Shown here: positions 59,720 to 64,000 of the stretch, one piece after another
Numbering within the stretch: the first letter of the stretch is position 1
How the letters are laid out: every line of letters starts with the position of its first letter
Source of the DNA: Blasia pusilla
Taxonomy: Eukaryota > Marchantiophyta > Marchantiopsida > Blasiales
DNA: 64,000 nucleotides
Direction: 5' to 3'
Assembly (NCBI GenBank): GCA_050084515.1
Contig: CM114272.1
Coordinates: 14,446,001 to 14,510,000 of the forward strand
The notes under the pieces: model-generated
Database searches by the model: none
What the model was told of the DNA's origin: nothing
Seen by the model: only the letters and a program-made list of their open reading frames with translations
Translations under genes and position numbers: made by a program

Positions 59720-60482
59720 CTTCAGTATGAGAGACTTGGGTACGCTGAAGGGTCCCGGGATACGGATTGAGTTGGCTAGTGATATGCCGATCTTTCATCG
59801 ACCCTACAGGTATTCTCATACGGAGCGAGCCTTGATTCAGAGCAGGAGTCAGGACTTGTTGGAGGCAAGACTTGTGGAGTTATCACATGGGGAGTATGCA
59901 TCTGCCACAGTCATGCCGGCGAAGAAGGATATGTATGGCAATTGGACGGGTAGGCAGATGTGTGGAGATTACCGTCCTATCAACCGACATACGAGGTTAG
60001 ATCGGTATGCCATGCCTACTCCTGAGGAGATCTTTGATGCGGTAGGGCATGCAAAGATCTAAAGTACTGAAGATCTTTGCTTCAATACTTTAGATCTCCG
60101 TGTTGGCTATCATCAACTTCCTATCAGGTTGGAGGACAGGGAGAAGAAAGCATTCTGGGGGATAGATCGGTTCGGGAGAGATTGCTTGTATTAGTGGCGG
60201 TTCTTACCATTTGGGTTGAAGAACGCGCCTGCAGAGTTTCAGAGAGTGATGGATAGGATTCTGGCTAGCTTGGATTTTGTACGATGTTACATAGATGAAA
60301 TTATTATCTTCAGTTCCACGGTTGAGGAGCATGAGCGACACTTGGAGGAGGTGTTTCGGGGATGGCAGTTACATGGACTGAAGCTACATCTAGGCAAGTG
60401 CAGATTCTCTCAGGAGCAGATTGAGTACTTGGGACACACCATATACCCAAGTGGGTTAGGCGTTCAGCAGAATTTAATGTAG
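59720..60482 (+). pseudogene. gypsy reverse transcriptase, copy E (YIDE)
   Basis: RT landmarks: SRSQDLLEARLVELSHGEYAS, VMPAKKDMYGNWTGR, CGDYRPINRH, GYHQLPIRLED, FWGIDRFGRDCLY, FGLKNAPAEFQRVMDRIL, then CYIDEIIIFS. The second Asp of the YxDD box is Glu (60297-60299), expected to abolish catalysis. A palindromic insertion at about 60055-60097 adds a stop after GHAKI, and CAA/CAG has become TAG at 60192-60194. A frameshift follows VQQN at about 60475. Confidence 0.88.
60051..60097. repeat. quasi-palindrome in RT
   Basis: GCAAAGATCT (60051-60060) and AGATCTTTGC (60071-60080) are complementary, and AGATCTAAAGTA (60055-60066) pairs with TACTTTAGATCT (60086-60097). The layout is that of an inverted copy of about 26 nt inserted into the RT codons between GHAKIF and STLDL. 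Confidence 0.85.
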
Positions 60483-60509
60483 AGGCTATTATTGCAGATT
60501 CCACGCCCT

Positions 60510-61100
60510 CAGATGTGAGTCGAGTCCGAGCATTTCTTGGACTGGAAAACTTCTATCAACGGTATGTCAAGGGTTTTAGTGCGATCGCAAAGTCTTTGAC
60601 CTTGTTGACGAGACTTGATCAGGTGTGGTTGTGGGGAGATGATCAGGAGCGAGCATTTCAAGAGCTCAAGGACAGGTTGACGTCCTCACCCATTTTACAG
60701 TGACCGGTTAGGGGTCGCCCATTCCAGTTACATACGGATTGGAGCATGTTGGGTCTAGGAGCAGTGCTTACTCAGAGCGATGACGAGGAGAGGGAGTTTG
60801 TTATGGCTTACGCGAGCCGATCGAACAATATTGTTGAGGCAAAGTTCAGCTCCTACGAGGGAGAGTGCTTGGCTGTAGTGTGGGTCGTGGCACATTTCAG
60901 GTGCTATTTATTCGGCAACCCTTTCACATTATCACTGATCATCAGCCGTTGAGGTGGTTGATGAAGTCCGAAAAGCTTACGGGAAAGCTTGCCAGGTGGG
61001 CTCTATTACTACATGAGTATGAGTTTGAGGTGGTTCATAGGCCAGGTTGGCTGAACCAGGATGCGGATGGGTTGAGTCGTAACCCATGTCCGAGTCAGAG
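60510..61100 (+). pseudogene. gypsy RT connection and RNase H, copy E
   Basis: RVRAFLGLENFYQRYVKGF marks the connection. RNase H: LHTDWSMLGLGAVLTQ (first Asp), YASRSNNIVEAKFSSYEGEC (Glu), ITDHQPLRWLMKS (Asp) and VVHRPGWLNQDADGLSRN. A stop is at about 60702 and a frameshift near 60915. RNase H degrades the RNA strand of the replication hybrid. Copy B has lost this region. Confidence 0.85.
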
Positions 61101-61352
61101 AGACGACACAGGAGCTCGATGGCACGGAGAGAGTGATGAGGAGATGGTGCTTGGTTGGCATGCATCTGCCTATCTTTGTTGGTTGACTATGGCAGGTCAG
61201 CCACAGGTGATGACTCCAGTGGTGGGGTTGGATGATGAGTCTTTGGATCCGGAGGTTAGTGAGGAGGCGACAGGTGGTCGTGATATCCATGACGACGTGG
61301 AGGTTGTGGAGTTCTTGGGCACTGGCGTCATTGCGAGTACACTAAGTGCTAT

Positions 61353-61468
61353 GGAGCGGGATCGAAGAATCCCGCTCCCTAGCACCTCCCTAGTCCCCTC
61401 CCACATGAACCTCTTGGCTCTCTGTAGGATTCCTACAGAGAGCCAAGAGGTTCATGTGGGAGGGGACT
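61353..61468. repeat. double palindrome: 10-bp IR and 38-bp perfect palindrome (1-nt spacer)
   Basis: 61353-61362/61369-61378 is a 10-bp inverted repeat (6-nt spacer). 61392-61429 and 61431-61468 are exact complements of 38 bp with a single T between them. Copy B has only one orientation of this stretch (about 13650-13710), so the palindrome arose in copy E. Confidence 0.93.
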
Positions 61469-62310
61469 CACATTTTGCGGGTATGGGGAGATGGTAGGAT
61501 ATGAGTGGTACCTCATCCTTCCCAGCGAGCATGTCTAGTGCGACATGCCCATGAGGAGTTGGGACATTTCGGAGTAAAGCGTACTTACAGCTTACTCCAG
61601 GTTCAGTATTGGTGGCGCGGCATGCATATCGGGGTAGAGCAGTTTATGGCCAGATGTATGGTATGTGATAGAGTACGAGCATCCTTCAATGCTCCCACTC
61701 GGCAGTTACATCCTTTGCCGATTATGGGTTTAGGTTATCGTTGGAGTTTAGACTTTGCGGGATCTTTGCCATTAAGGGGGCGTCATCATAGGTACGTGTT
61801 GGTCATGGTGGAGCATTTCTCCAAGTGGATAGAGTTGGTGGCACTACCAGACAAGGCGAGCGAGAGAACAGCTTAAGCGTTTCTAGATCGTGTGCTTAGT
61901 CACTTTGGTGCACCGGCGGAGGTGTTGACTGATCAGGGTACCGAGTTCAAGGGAGAGTTTCAGACCTTGTGTGATCAGGCGCTGATAGATCACCGCACCA
62001 CGTCCAGAGATCATCCTGAGGCGGATGGGTTGGCGGAGAGAGTGGTACAGACGATGAAGAGAGGATTACGCAAGTATGACTTGCAGCGGGGACAATTGAG
62101 GGAGTGGGATGTACAGTTGCCATGGTTGGCTATGGGTTATCGCTTTAGTCAGCAGGCATCCTTGGCATCATCTTCACCGTACTTTTTGCTCTTTGGGAGA
62201 GAGCCAGATTTACCTGCAGCAATTCGACGTGACATGGCGGAGGTGTTAGATCTTGATGATCCAAATGTGTGGGTACAAGCGTGTTCTCAGAGGGCATAAG
62301 TTTTTCGTAG
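61380..62310 (+). pseudogene. gypsy integrase, copy E
   Basis: H-H-C-C module: HAHEELGHFGVKRT and ARCMVCDRV. Core: WSLDFAGSLPL (Asp), LTDQGTEF (Asp), HPEADGLAERVVQ (Glu), so the D,D,E triad is complete. A TAA stop at about 61874 separates the two open parts (61505-61876 and 61892-62299), at a point where copy B reads through (GTTCVFLDR). A further stop at 62297 separates the core from the PHD-bearing tail. Confidence 0.9.
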
Positions 62311-62314
62311 AGTT

Positions 62315-62788
62315 ATGCCTATGGCCTTTGAGAACTTAGCTATTGCCTATCATAGAGATACATTGAGGTACGCGACCATTCGTGGAGGAGGTTATCGTCC
62401 AGGGATTAGGATGTTTCATCCTAGAGATTACGTGTATTTACAGAAGGCGGCACCCACAAAGCTAGATGTCACTGTAGGACGCACGATCCTACGTGTGCGC
62501 GAGGTATTACCTACCGGAGTCCTCATGTTGGAGGGACGGGATGGTATGGTTTGGAAGGATCATGTGCGCAATTGTGCGCCATGTCATCTTCCAAACGTAG
62601 ATGGGACGGTTGATCCGAGCTTGGCAGTGGTACTTGCAGGATTGAGGTGTATGTTGTGCGGATCTGCGAGGGATGCAGCCACCATGTTGGTATGTGATGG
62701 TTGTTCTCGAGGGTGGCATATGTCATGTCTGACCTCCCCTCTTGATGTGGTTCCCACGGGACGATGGATGTGTCCGAGATGTGTATAG
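62315..62788 (+). CDS. integrase C-terminal tail with PHD finger, copy E
   Basis: Open frame of 157 codons. The first 110 residues are the integrase C-terminal barrel-like tail (HPRDYVYLQKAAPTKL, VREVLPTGVLMLEGRDGM). The last 46 (62648-62782) are a full C4HC3 PHD finger: CMLC, VCDGC, GWHMSC, WMCPRC, with the conserved Trp before the last Cys pair. PHD fingers bind histone H3 N-termini. It takes the place that a chromodomain has in chromoviruses (compare 21537-21885). In the active ancestor it was part of the integrase frame; here a stop at 62297 separates it, so whether it is made is doubtful. Confidence 0.88.
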   Translation: MPMAFENLAIAYHRDTLRYATIRGGGYRPGIRMFHPRDYVYLQKAAPTKLDVTVGRTILRVREVLPTGVLMLEGRDGMVWKDHVRNCAPCHLPNVDGTVDPSLAVVLAGLRCMLCGSARDAATMLVCDGCSRGWHMSCLTSPLDVVPTGRWMCPRCV

Positions 62789-62830
62789 GGTAGTAGGTCA
62801 TGTCAGAGAGATGTGATATTTTCTATCTAG

Positions 62831-62840
62831 AGTTGGGGGG
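62831..62840 (+). other. polypurine tract of copy E
   Basis: AGTTGGGGGG, also found in copy B (minus strand, about 12280-12292) at the same distance from the PHD stop. It would prime plus-strand DNA synthesis. The 3' LTR expected after it is replaced by (CT)n. Confidence 0.6.
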
Positions 62841-62851
62841 ATCCAAATTCG

Positions 62852-64000
<1,149 letters not shown>

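Noticed and set aside
61009-61290. Minus-strand open frames over RNase H and spacer of copy E
   Set aside because: Antisense shadows of the retroelement pol.

Overview
The window is nuclear DNA of a plant, probably a non-seed land plant such as a bryophyte or lycophyte; the exact group cannot be told from sequence alone. The evidence is a 13-exon chorismate synthase gene with a plastid-type N-terminal extension, an 18-exon katanin p80 (WD40 + con80) gene, GT-AG introns of roughly 100-1100 bp, and a mix of Ty1/copia, Ty3/gypsy, Helitron and LINE relics. A DNMT3-type methyltransferase inside the gypsy elements also suits an early-diverging plant, since flowering plants have lost DNMT3.

Layout. 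1-3960: decayed copia element, its RT interrupted by a (GCGTC)n array and an inverted RNase H piece. 4260-5410: very old gypsy gag and LTR remains. 6892-10894 (-): complete chorismate synthase, 451 aa. 12217-15838 (-) and 17735-20760 (-): two partial copies (B and A) of an unusual gypsy family. 21525-23590 (+): end of a chromodomain gypsy element and its probable LTR. 23605-25000 (+): second copia relic. 25040-25845 (+): fragment C of the unusual gypsy family. 26535-28610 (+): decayed Helitron Rep/helicase, cut by a gypsy RT fragment F at 28611-29385 (-). 30070-30505 (-) and 32880-33960 (+): more LTRs. 40169-48231 (+): katanin p80. 52330-54275 (+): 5'-truncated LINE. 54394-62853 (+): the most complete unusual gypsy copy, E. 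The rest is AT-rich DNA with no gene that I recognise.

The main discovery is the gypsy family of copies A, B, C and E. Its order is gag - two zinc knuckles - protease - DNMT3-like cytosine-5 methyltransferase - reverse transcriptase - RNase H - integrase - PHD finger - polypurine tract. The methyltransferase motifs are in canonical order (I, IV, VI, VIII, IX/X), so it is not a DRM-type rearranged enzyme. The element thus carries a possible DNA-methylation writer and a possible histone reader on its own pol. No copy here is intact. Copy E has a protease D-S-V in place of D-S-G, an RT YIDE in place of YIDD, several stops, and three palindromic template-switch lesions. Copies A and B carry microhomology-type deletions. 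Three glutamine codons read TAG in E but CAA in its relatives, which is what deamination of methylated CAG/CTG sites would leave.
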